Of a DNA stretch of 64,000 nucleotides, positions 7,010 through 16,800 are shown in pieces (position 1 is the stretch's first letter; every line of letters starts with the position of its first letter). The notes beneath the pieces were generated by a model, which made no database searches, was not told the DNA's origin, and saw nothing but the letters and a program-made list of their open reading frames with translations. A program made the position numbers and the translations under genes. Source of the stretch: Ignavibacteria bacterium (GTDB lineage: Bacteria > Bacteroidota > Ignavibacteria > Ignavibacteriales > Ignavibacteriaceae); the NCBI GenBank assembly GCA_030684555.1, contig JAUXVN010000017.1, forward strand, positions 1 through 64,000. The letters are read 5' to 3'.

Positions 7010-8227
7010 ATGACAAAATCATCTTCAACAAAAGCATTTCTGTTCATCTTAATATTCTTAACATCATCCTCAAACTTTGCACAATTTGTAACTGTGAAGG
7101 GGAAAGAATTTTATTCCTCTGATGGAAAACCTCTTTTTCTCAAAGGAATAAATCTTGGTAATTGGCTGCTCCCCGAAGGTTATATGTTCAAATTTCAAAA
7201 GACAAGCTCGCCGAGGTTAATCTTCGAGATGGTTAATCAGTTAGTCGGTGAAGACGAAGCACGCAAATTCTGGAATGCCTTTTATGATGAATATATAACT
7301 CACGAAGATATTAAGTTTATTAAAGCAGCAGGATTTAATTCGATAAGACTTCCGTTTAATTACAAATTATTCGTTAACCCAAATGATCATCTTAAAATTG
7401 AAGGAAAAGGATTTGAGCTAATTGATAGATGCGTAAAGTGGTGTAAGGAAAAAAATCTTTATGTTATTTTTGATATGCACGGAGCACCGGGCGGTCAAAC
7501 CGGTGACAATATTGACGATAGTTATGGTTATCCTTTCCTTTATGAAGATGAAGATGCACAGCAAACAACAATTTTAATCTGGAAAAAAATCGCAGAAATT
7601 TATAAGGATGAACCAATCGTTATAGGTTATGATCTTTTAAATGAGCCTATCGCACATTACTTTGATAAAGATAAATTGAACCCGCTCCTTGTTCCCCTCT
7701 TTAAAAAGATAACTAAATCAATAAGAGAAGTTGATAACAATCATATTATTTTTTTTGGTGGCGCTCAGTGGAATAGTAACTTTTCAGTATTCGCTGAACC
7801 GTTTGATGATAAAGCTGTTTATACATTTCACAAATATTGGACAGATACAACTCAATCAGTAATTCAGGAATATGTTGACTATAGCAATAAATATAATGTT
7901 CCGTTGTGGATGGGGGAATCGGGTGAAAACACAAACGAGTGGATTACTTCATTTCGAAAATTGTTAGAAGTTAATAATATCAGTTGGTGTTTTTGGCCAT
8001 ATAAAAAAATGGATGCGCCAAGCAATGTAGTTTCAGTGAGTAAACCGAATAATTGGGATTTGATTCTTAAATATTCTGAAGCCGATCGATCATCCTATTC
8101 CAGTATAAGAGAGAATAGACCAGATATTAATATCATCAGACCAATACTTGCCGAATATCTCGAAAATATAAAATTCAAGAACTGTATAATTAATAGTGAT
8201 TACCTAAAAGCACTCGGACTTAAATAA
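7010..8227 (+). CDS. Glycoside hydrolase family 5 cellulase-like enzyme
   Basis: A 405-residue secreted enzyme. A signal peptide (about residues 1-24, ending SSNFAQ) leads into a GH5 TIM-barrel: FLKGINLGNWL, FNSIRLPFNY, VIFDMHGAPGG, the acid/base in LLNEP (Glu212), TFHKYW, and the nucleophile in MGESGEN (Glu303). GH5 enzymes cleave beta-1,4-glucans and related polymers with retention of configuration; the exact substrate (cellulose, glucan, mannan) cannot be told. There is no T9SS tail, so the enzyme may stay periplasmic or leave by another route. It leads a three-gene operon with GH3 and GH9 enzymes (gaps 18 and 21 bases). Confidence 0.9.
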   Translation: MTKSSSTKAFLFILIFLTSSSNFAQFVTVKGKEFYSSDGKPLFLKGINLGNWLLPEGYMFKFQKTSSPRLIFEMVNQLVGEDEARKFWNAFYDEYITHEDIKFIKAAGFNSIRLPFNYKLFVNPNDHLKIEGKGFELIDRCVKWCKEKNLYVIFDMHGAPGGQTGDNIDDSYGYPFLYEDEDAQQTTILIWKKIAEIYKDEPIVIGYDLLNEPIAHYFDKDKLNPLLVPLFKKITKSIREVDNNHIIFFGGAQWNSNFSVFAEPFDDKAVYTFHKYWTDTTQSVIQEYVDYSNKYNVPLWMGESGENTNEWITSFRKLLEVNNISWCFWPYKKMDAPSNVVSVSKPNNWDLILKYSEADRSSYSSIRENRPDINIIRPILAEYLENIKFKNCIINSDYLKALGLK

Positions 8228-8245
8228 ACTAACAGGATTCGTAAA

Positions 8246-10756
8246 ATGAAACTTATTATTAAACTCCTTTTATTACTTCCATTTATTTTTATTTTTGGAA
8301 GCAATACAAATAGGCAACAACCGTTATATAAAAATAGTGAAACTCCAATCGAAGATAGAGTAAACGACCTTCTTAAAAGATTAACTCTTGATGAAAAAAT
8401 AGATTTACTCGGTGGAACCGGATTTGCGAGTAAATCAATAAAGCGCCTCGGAATTCCCGAATTGAAAATGGCAGACGGACCCATTGGAGTTCGTTGGGGA
8501 GAAGCAACAGCGCTTCCTTCCGGAATAGCATTAGCAGCAACATGGGATACTCTACTCGCAAAAGAATATGGAAAAATTTTAGCAACTGAAACTAAAGGAA
8601 AAGGAAGAAATGTAATCTTAGGTCCATGTGTAAACATCGCACGATTACCGATGGGAGGAAGAAACTTTGAAAGCTTTGGTGAAGATCCATATTTAACTTC
8701 GCGGCTTGCGGTTAATTACATCAAGGGAGTTCAGAATGAAATTGTTGTTGCAACGGTCAAACATTTTGCATGTAATAATCAGGAGCATGAACGCGATTTT
8801 GTTGATGTCAGAATTAGTGAACGAGCATTGAACGAAATTTATCTTCCACATTTTAAAGCAGCTGTTGAAGAAGCAAATGTTTTAGCGGTTATGTCAGCTT
8901 ACAATAAAGTGAACGGACCTTATGCAAGTGAAAACAATTATCTTCTGATTGACAAACTAAAGAATGAATGGAAATTTAAGGGATTAGTAATGTCTGATTG
9001 GGGTGCCGTACATAGTACAATTCCCACTGCAAACAGCGGACTTGATCTTGAAATGCCTAACGGAAAATATCTCAATAAAGAAACGCTAATTGGAGCAATA
9101 AAAAATGGGTTGGTAAAGGAATCCACAATCAATGATAAAGTTAAACGAATTTTATATGTTATTTTCGCATCAGGTTTATTTGATAGTCAAACTAAAGAGG
9201 ATGCCTCTTTGATAAATACTATTCATTCAAAAACTCTCGCTTATAATGTCGCAAAGGATGGAATTGTATTATTAAAGAATAGTAAAAATATTTTACCTCT
9301 TGATTTAACTTCTATCAAAAAGATAGGTGTGATAGGAACAAGTGCTATAACAGCGAGAACCGGTGGCGGCGGTAGTTCAATGGTTAATCCTGTTTATGCA
9401 GTTTCTCCATTCGAAGGTTTGAAGAATAAACTTCCGAATACAATACAACTTGATTATGCCCCCGGTGTTCAACTTGATGGAGATATAAAAGCAATTGAAA
9501 GCAAATATTTATTTCTTCCCGATGAATCTTCTAACGGATTAAAGGCTGAATATTTTAAAAATGTAAATCTATTTGGAAAACCCGACTTAATTAAAACCGA
9601 CCTCACGATTGATTTTGATTGGAAGAATGAACCTCCTTTCGAAAATTTTCCAAAAGATAATTACTCTGTGAGATGGACGGGAAACGTAAAACCCGAAAAG
9701 AGCGGTGACTATACTTTTGATGTGATGAGTGACGATGGAGTTCGTTTTTATATAAACGATAAACTGGTTATAAATGATTGGAATGATCATAGTGCTATCA
9801 CAAATTCTTACACAATGGCATTAGATGCCGGAAAAAGTTATCGTATTAAATTAGAATATTATGAAAACGGTGGTGATGCAGTTGTAAAATTAGGTTGGCG
9901 CGAACAAAATGATAACCTCTTACAGGAAGCCGTAAATTTAGCAAAAACATCGGACGTGGTATTGGTTTTTGCAGGAACATCTTATCAATATGAAACTGAA
10001 GGACGGGATAGAAATGATTTATTACTTCCCAATAATCAGGATAAACTAATAAGTGAAATTTCTAAAGTGAATAGTAATGTTGTGGTTATTCTTACAACCG
10101 GTTCTCCTGTTTTGATGAACGATTGGTTGGACGATATAGAAGGTTTACTCCAATTGTGGTTTGCGGGTTCTGAAGGAGGAAATGCAATTGCTGATGTTTT
10201 ATTAGGAAATGTGAATCCTTCCGGTAAACTTCCAATGACTTTTCCTAAACTGTGGGAAGACTACAGTCCATTCGATTCATATAAAAAAATCGACAGTATC
10301 ACTTATTATTCTGATGACATTTTTGTCGGGTATCGTCACTTTGAGAATAAAAAGATTAAACCTCTTTTTCCTTTTGGATATGGAAAATCCTACACATCTT
10401 TTAAGTATGACAATATAAAACTCTCGGTAAATGAAATGTATGCAAATCAAAGAATCGATTTTACTTTTGAAATTACGAATAGCGGAATAATGAAAGGGGC
10501 AGAGATTGCACAGCTTTATATAAGAGATATAAAATCTTCTATTATAAGACCGATAAAAGAATTAAAGGGTTTTGCAAAAGTGGAATTGAATCCTGGCGAA
10601 ACAAAAATTATATCGATGAAAATTGATAAATCGGCTTTATCGTTTTACGATGAGAAAACCAGTTCATTCATAGCCGAGCCAGGTGAGTTTGAAGTGTTGA
10701 TCGGAAGCTCTTCAGAAGATATAAAACTTAAAAAAGTATTTACGTTAAACAAGTAG
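8246..10756 (+). CDS. Glycoside hydrolase family 3 beta-glucosidase with PA14 insert
   Basis: An 836-residue enzyme with a short N-terminal hydrophobic export signal. GH3 N-domain motifs are clear: RNFESFGEDP, VKHFACNNQE and the nucleophile in VMSDWGA (Asp251). The C-domain starts near residue 330 (GIVLLKNSKNILPL) and is interrupted by a PA14 domain at about residues 430-553 (VRWTGNVKPEKSGDYTF, ending near KLGW). The C-terminus is a fibronectin-III-like domain (about 725-830). PA14-containing GH3 enzymes usually release glucose or short sugars from beta-glucosides, the PA14 lid shaping the active site. It would finish the oligosaccharides made by the GH5 and GH9 neighbours. Confidence 0.93.
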   Translation: MKLIIKLLLLLPFIFIFGSNTNRQQPLYKNSETPIEDRVNDLLKRLTLDEKIDLLGGTGFASKSIKRLGIPELKMADGPIGVRWGEATALPSGIALAATWDTLLAKEYGKILATETKGKGRNVILGPCVNIARLPMGGRNFESFGEDPYLTSRLAVNYIKGVQNEIVVATVKHFACNNQEHERDFVDVRISERALNEIYLPHFKAAVEEANVLAVMSAYNKVNGPYASENNYLLIDKLKNEWKFKGLVMSDWGAVHSTIPTANSGLDLEMPNGKYLNKETLIGAIKNGLVKESTINDKVKRILYVIFASGLFDSQTKEDASLINTIHSKTLAYNVAKDGIVLLKNSKNILPLDLTSIKKIGVIGTSAITARTGGGGSSMVNPVYAVSPFEGLKNKLPNTIQLDYAPGVQLDGDIKAIESKYLFLPDESSNGLKAEYFKNVNLFGKPDLIKTDLTIDFDWKNEPPFENFPKDNYSVRWTGNVKPEKSGDYTFDVMSDDGVRFYINDKLVINDWNDHSAITNSYTMALDAGKSYRIKLEYYENGGDAVVKLGWREQNDNLLQEAVNLAKTSDVVLVFAGTSYQYETEGRDRNDLLLPNNQDKLISEISKVNSNVVVILTTGSPVLMNDWLDDIEGLLQLWFAGSEGGNAIADVLLGNVNPSGKLPMTFPKLWEDYSPFDSYKKIDSITYYSDDIFVGYRHFENKKIKPLFPFGYGKSYTSFKYDNIKLSVNEMYANQRIDFTFEITNSGIMKGAEIAQLYIRDIKSSIIRPIKELKGFAKVELNPGETKIISMKIDKSALSFYDEKTSSFIAEPGEFEVLIGSSSEDIKLKKVFTLNK

Positions 10757-10777
10757 AATTTTAAAAAGACAAATTTT

Positions 10778-12826
10778 ATGGTATCCATTAAAAATATTGC
10801 GTTGCTTACTATTCTCATGGTTTCAAATCTTTTATCACAGAATAGTGACAAGATAAAAGTTAATCAATTAGGCTACATAACAAACGGACCTAAAGAGGCA
10901 GTAATTGTTTCTCCACAAAGTCTAACATTTTATATAACCAGTGAAGTTACCGCTGAAACTCTTTACACCGGAGCTCTTGGTTCTGAGAGAATTTGGAGTT
11001 ACTCAAATGAAACTGTGAGAATTGCAGACTTTTCATCATTCAAAAGTGAAGGAAAGTATTTTTTAGTTTCACCTCCATCTTATAAATCTCATTCATTTGA
11101 AATTAAAAAGAATCCCTTTTATGCCCCCGGAAAAGCTTCGCTTAAAGGATATTATTATCAACGAGCTTCTACAGCATTAACCATTCCCTTTGCATATGTT
11201 TGGTTTCGTCAAGCCGGTCACTTGGATACTGCGGTGATTATTCATGCATCGGCTGCATCCGACAATCGTCCTGAGAATTCGAAAATTTCATCTCCCAAAG
11301 GTTGGTATGATGCTGGTGATTATAATAAATATATTGTTAATTCCGGTATTTCAATGTTTACACTCTTATCGGCTTATGAAACATTCCCCGAATACTATGA
11401 TACATTAAATTTGAATATTCCTGAGAGTATTAATCAACTACCCGATATTCTAGATGAAGTTAAGTGGAATTTGGATTGGATGTTAACCATGCAAGATCCG
11501 GAAGATGGCGGAGTTTATCATAAACTTACTAATGCAAATTTTGACGGTTATGTAATGCCGCATAATGCAAATACTCCAAGATATGTTGTTCAGAAAAGTA
11601 CAGCAGCAACATTGAATTTCGCGGCTGTAACAGCGCAAGCCTCACGGATATTTGCAAAGTTCAATAACTTATACCCTGGTTATTCAATTCAATTATTAGA
11701 AGCTTCTAAAAAAGCTTGGGGTTGGGCAAAAGAAAATTCAGATATCTATTACAATCAAACATTAATAAATATGTTAACCGATCCGGATATTAATACGGGT
11801 GAGTATGGCGATAGCAATGTAAACGATGAATTTAATTGGGCAGCATGTGAGCTTTATATTACAACTAAAGCAGATAGTTTTATTGCGTCAAGAATTAATT
11901 ACTTACCTATTCAGTTAAATATTCCTTCGTGGCAAAGCGTTAATACTCTTGGGTTTATTTCTCTTTCTGTAAACAAAAATAATTTAACTTCAATCATTGA
12001 TACAGCGATTATTGTTAGTCGAATATTGACATTAGCAAACTCACTCGTTTCTAATCAAACTAATTCTGCCTATCGGGTTGCAATGGGACAAAGCAATAAT
12101 GATTTTGTTTGGGGAAGTAATTCTGTTGCTGCAAATCAAGGTGTGATTTTACTAAACGCTTATCTGCTGAGAAATGATATTAAATATTATAACGCAGCAT
12201 TAGCTAATGCCGACTATTTACTTGGACGTAATGGTACGGGTTATTCATTCCTCACAGGTTACGGAAGTAAACGGGCAATGAAACCTCATCACCGCGTATC
12301 ACAAGCTGACGGACTTACTGAACCCGTTCCCGGTTTACTTGTTGGGGGACCCAATCCGGGACAACAAGACAATTGCGCCGGTTATCCTTCTAATCTTCCA
12401 GCTCTTTCTTACCTGGATGATGTTTGCAGTTATGCTTCAAACGAAATTGCAATTAACTGGAATGCCCCTGCAGTCTATTTGTTTTTAGGACTCGAAGCAG
12501 TCTCTCCATATAAATTGACTAATAATTCTGAATCTTATCTTGAACCAAATAAATTTCAATTGTATCAAAATTATCCGAATCCTTTTAATCCCGAGACCAA
12601 TATTCAGTGGGAATTGGGAACAGGTGGACATGTAAGTTTAATTATCTATGACCTACTCGGAAATGAAGTAACTCGATTAGTCGATGAGAATAAACCTGCC
12701 GGAAGTTATAATGTGAAATTCAGTACTTCATCAACAAAATCAACTGCATTGACCAGCGGTGTATATTTTTACAGATTACAGGTAGATAATAATGTAACAG
12801 TTAGAAAGATGATATTACTACGCTAA
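10778..12826 (+). CDS. Glycoside hydrolase family 9 endoglucanase with T9SS tail
   Basis: A 682-residue secreted cellulase. After the signal peptide comes a CelD-type Ig-like N-domain (about 25-110, starting KVNQLGY). The GH9 (alpha/alpha)6 barrel follows with GWYDAGDYNKY (catalytic Asp pair near residues 179-182), the RNGTGYSFLTGYG and PHHR segments, and the acid Glu in SNEIAINWNAP (about 555). Residues about 595-682 are a T9SS type-A sorting domain (QNYPNPFNPET, then GVYFYRLQ and a final KMILLR). It is the only one of the three glycosidases here with that tail, so it is probably displayed on or released from the cell surface. It is the last gene of the operon and converges on the next gene with a 15-base gap. 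Confidence 0.95.
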   Translation: MVSIKNIALLTILMVSNLLSQNSDKIKVNQLGYITNGPKEAVIVSPQSLTFYITSEVTAETLYTGALGSERIWSYSNETVRIADFSSFKSEGKYFLVSPPSYKSHSFEIKKNPFYAPGKASLKGYYYQRASTALTIPFAYVWFRQAGHLDTAVIIHASAASDNRPENSKISSPKGWYDAGDYNKYIVNSGISMFTLLSAYETFPEYYDTLNLNIPESINQLPDILDEVKWNLDWMLTMQDPEDGGVYHKLTNANFDGYVMPHNANTPRYVVQKSTAATLNFAAVTAQASRIFAKFNNLYPGYSIQLLEASKKAWGWAKENSDIYYNQTLINMLTDPDINTGEYGDSNVNDEFNWAACELYITTKADSFIASRINYLPIQLNIPSWQSVNTLGFISLSVNKNNLTSIIDTAIIVSRILTLANSLVSNQTNSAYRVAMGQSNNDFVWGSNSVAANQGVILLNAYLLRNDIKYYNAALANADYLLGRNGTGYSFLTGYGSKRAMKPHHRVSQADGLTEPVPGLLVGGPNPGQQDNCAGYPSNLPALSYLDDVCSYASNEIAINWNAPAVYLFLGLEAVSPYKLTNNSESYLEPNKFQLYQNYPNPFNPETNIQWELGTGGHVSLIIYDLLGNEVTRLVDENKPAGSYNVKFSTSSTKSTALTSGVYFYRLQVDNNVTVRKMILLR

Positions 12827-12841
12827 CAAACTTTGTAATAA

Positions 12842-13798
12842 TTAAAAATTAAAATCCAATTGCATTGTAGGGAGAACCAACCAATCGTCAAATGTTTGTT
12901 CCATTCTGATTTCCTTAATAGCTTTAACCGTTAAAACTAATCTGATATTCTCATAAACTTTTAATGACAACATCGGAGATAGAATTATAAAGCCGGGCGT
13001 TGATTCCGGTCGAAGATCGGTTTTATACTTGTTCTCAAAAAGACTATTAAATGAAACCTCCCTTAAAGTGCTATTTGTAACACCAGGTTTAAAGTCGAGT
13101 AGTTCCTGCGTAAAATATCCGAATGAAAAACCATAGTTTATCAAATCATCCTTATTGGCAGAATGAACTGTTAATAATGAAAAAAAGCTGTAGTTTGTTT
13201 TAGAGGCACGATCACGAAAATACAAAAAATCTTCTCTTACAATTTTTCCGTTTCGATCTACTTCTTTTGAGTGAATAATTGTTTCGGTATCAAAAAAATA
13301 CTTTTGGAATAATATTCCGAAATCAAAACGTACTCCGCCAGTTGGTTTTTGCGAATAAAATCCGAAACCCAAATTCCAGTTTAACAATTGAAATTCTTTT
13401 AAAGATGAATAATATCCTCCGATAAAAAAGGCAAAACTTTTTGTCAAAGCGGCATCAACATCAACTCCAAACTGATATTGCGGAAAATTCCATTGAAAGT
13501 TTTTTTCATTAACGGACATGATAGAACTGTCAGACAGCAGTAGGCTTTTGTTATATGGATTTGAAGTTCGAAAACCGACACTCCGTTTCTCATTATATTG
13601 AATCATAGGGGTAATAATTAAATCTCCTTCTCCGGACTTAAATCCGGAATGAACCGGCGGAGGAGTAATTGGCGAACTAACGTCAGAATTCCCCAGATAA
13701 AGAGTTTCAGTAATTGTACTTGTGGAGCATGAGTTTAAAAGTAGAGCGATTATAAAACCACATGCACTCTTAATTATTTTCTTTTTGATATGTAACAT
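12842..13798 (-). CDS. Outer-membrane lipoprotein, probable barrel, function unknown
   Basis: A 318-residue predicted lipoprotein. The signal peptide ends in the lipobox LLNSC (Cys24), followed by a Ser/Thr- and Pro-rich linker. The rest alternates polar and aromatic residues in strand-length units and ends in LDFNF, as outer-membrane barrels do. No named family is recognised. It lies between the GH9 gene (convergent) and a giant sensor kinase (same strand, upstream, 98-base gap), so it may be transcribed from that side or from its own promoter. Confidence 0.65.
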   Translation of the reverse strand: MLHIKKKIIKSACGFIIALLLNSCSTSTITETLYLGNSDVSSPITPPPVHSGFKSGEGDLIITPMIQYNEKRSVGFRTSNPYNKSLLLSDSSIMSVNEKNFQWNFPQYQFGVDVDAALTKSFAFFIGGYYSSLKEFQLLNWNLGFGFYSQKPTGGVRFDFGILFQKYFFDTETIIHSKEVDRNGKIVREDFLYFRDRASKTNYSFFSLLTVHSANKDDLINYGFSFGYFTQELLDFKPGVTNSTLREVSFNSLFENKYKTDLRPESTPGFIILSPMLSLKVYENIRLVLTVKAIKEIRMEQTFDDWLVLPTMQLDFNF

Positions 13799-13853
13799 TT
13801 AAATGTAAATCCGTATAATTTTATCTAAAACAAATTTGTAAATAATTTAAGCC

Positions 13854-13872
13854 TCAACACTCTATGTGTTGA
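13854..13872 (-). terminator. Weak hairpin after the giant kinase gene
   Basis: A 7-bp perfect stem (TCAACAC / GTGTTGA) with a five-base loop lies 24 bases past the kinase stop. The following minus-strand tract is AT-rich but lacks a T-run, so this is a poor terminator at best. Confidence 0.3.
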
Positions 13873-13896
13873 ATTCAATATAAAAATACCACTACT

Positions 13897-16800
13897 TTAT
13901 TTAACAATATTCACTGTGATCTTTTCCAATAATTCAAACGATTCAAATGGTTTTGAAAGATAATCATTACAACCTGCTTCAGCAGTTTTTTGCCTGTCTT
14001 CAGGGAAAGCATGCCCCGTTATTGCTATAATCGGGATGTTGGGATTTTTGCTTCCGGCTCGAATTAATTTCGTCAATTCTAAACCATTCATTCCCCCGCG
14101 AAGAGAAATATCCATTAGTATCAAATCAAAATCATTTGACTCATAAGCTTTTAATGCTTTGTCTGCGTCTGCAGCAATTACAATATCATAATCGTGAAGC
14201 AAAACCGATTTAAGATACAACTGGTTTATTCCGTCATCTTCAACTACAAGAATAGATGGTTTTGTTTTTTCATTATGGATTGATGGAGAATCACTCTTTC
14301 TAAAAAAATTAATTTTTTCTGAGTCTGCTTCTGTTGTTTCATCCTCAAACAATGCGGCAAAGCAAATTGTAAACTTTGTCCCTTTTCCTTTTTGACTCTG
14401 AACCTCGATGGAAGCATTATTTAGCTCGAGAAATTTTTTCACTAACGATAACCCTAATCCAACACCTTCATAAGCTCTGTTATAACCCGATTCTTCCTGC
14501 GAATATGGAGTAAATAATTTTGGCAAATAATAGTCAGATATTCCGACTCCGGTATCGGTAATTTCTACACAAATAAGATTCGGTTCGCTTCGGTAAAGTT
14601 CAATATTAACAGAACCTGTATCTGTAAATTTAATTGCGTTATCAATAATATTTATCAATGATGTTAATACTGAATATTCGTCTGCATAAATTTTTGAATT
14701 AACGATTGATGAATTGAAATTAAGAGAAACTGATTTTTCATCAGCGATTGGTAAATACTCATCAATTACATTTTTTATAATTTCTGAGAGTGAAAGTTCT
14801 GTTGGATTAATGGTGAAATCACCGACTTGCAGTCTTGAGAAGTTCACTATTAAATCGACCGTTTTCATCAATCTCTTAGAAGATATTTCAACTGATGTGA
14901 AGTAATTTTTTTCATTCTCATCAGCTTGATCACCAAAAGCTTCCTTAATAATACCGGTCATACCAAGAATACCGTTTAATGGTGTTCTTATTTCATGGGA
15001 TATATTTGCGATAAAAGCATCTTTAAGTTTATTTGCTGATTCAGCAGTTTCCTTGGCACTAATGAGTTCTTCTTCCCCCTTTATTCTTAATTTAATGTTA
15101 ACCAGCATTTGAGCATAAATTAGTAGAAGCTGCCGTTCTGTTTCGGAATAATTATGATGGAATCTTACCGAATCAAATCCAATAAAACCAATACAATTAT
15201 TTCCATCTAATATAGGAACTGACAAAATACTTTTAATTTCTTTTGATTGAAGAATTTTCTTTGTTTCACTTTCAGGAAGAGCTGAAATATCAGCAATATA
15301 CAGCGTCTTCTTTTCTCTAAATGAATCTACCCACTCAGTAGATAATTGGATGTTCTGGAGTCCGGCAATTTGAGAAGTAATCCCATCATTGCACCACTCA
15401 TAAGTCATTGAACAAATTCCATTAGAGCTATCATAATCAAAAATATAGGCGCGATCTGCATTTACAAATTTACCTAGAATATTTATCGATTTGCTTATTG
15501 AAGGATCAACCTCTTCTTGTGGAAGATTAATGTAATTGGAAGATATCCCGATTAACAATTCACGAAATTCAGATTGCTTTCTCATTTCTTCTTCTGCTAA
15601 CTTTCTACCTGTTATATCTTCTTTTACAGCAAGATAGTGAGCAAATTTTCCCGTTTCATCTTTTATCGGAGAGATGGAAACATATTCCCAATATAATTCA
15701 CCCGATTTTTTCTTGTTATGTAACTCCCCTTTCCACTCTTGTCCTGCGGTTATAGTATCCCAAAGTTTTTTATACTGCTCTTTAGGAAGTTCACCTGAAC
15801 TAAAGATTCGTGGATTTTTACCAAGAATTTCTTCATAACTATATCCTGAAATTTCTATTGTTTTCGGATTAGCATATTCAATATTCCCTTCAAGATTGGC
15901 AATAATAATAGAAACCGGGCTTTGTTCAACGGCTCGTGAGAGTTGAATAATTTTTTCTTCAGCTTTTTTACGGTCCGAAATATCTCTTACAATTAATTGT
16001 ACACCGTTCTCACCATTAAAGATAATTGGTGTTGCTTTAACTTCCACATCTATAGAAGTTCCATCAAAACGAATAAACTTTTCTTCAGCAATAGGCAGAG
16101 GGTTCCCTTCTTCTTTAATAGATTTTACCCGTGCTATCACCATTCCCATAGAATCAGGGTGAACAAACTTGAGAATCGGTTGTCCAAGCAGTTCTTCTTG
16201 TGTTTGAACTTTCATCAACTTAAGAGTAGCGTTGTTAACATAAACGATTTTACCTGAGACATAAATAGCAATTGCGTCCGGGGAATCATCCACTAAACGC
16301 CGGTATTTCTCTTCACTCTCGGTCAAATATTTCTGTGCAATTTTTCTTTCTGTTATATCATGAACTATTGAGTGCAGGTGATCCTTTCCTCCGATTTCAA
16401 TTTTACTGCTAAAAACTTCTACATCTCTTTCACTTCCATCGGCGCAGCGGTGTTTAAACTCAAATTTAACTTTTTTCTCTACTAATACTTTATTGATAGC
16501 TGCTTTAAGTGCTTCATCAGATTGGGTATTTATTTCGTTTAATTTCATTTGTTTTAACTTTTCGCGGGACCAACCGTAAAAATCACTTGCCGCCTGGTTC
16601 GCATCTATTATAAAACCGTCTTCCGGATTTATCAATAACTTTACAGCCGAATGTTCTTCGAATAGACTTTTATAACGAATTTCACTGTTTATAAGTGCAT
16701 GTTCGGCTTTTTTACGTTCAGTATCATCCCGTTGGGTTCCCCAATTACCTACCAATTTGTTGTTATGTATTACACCGATAACATTATTTAGAAAGTGCTT

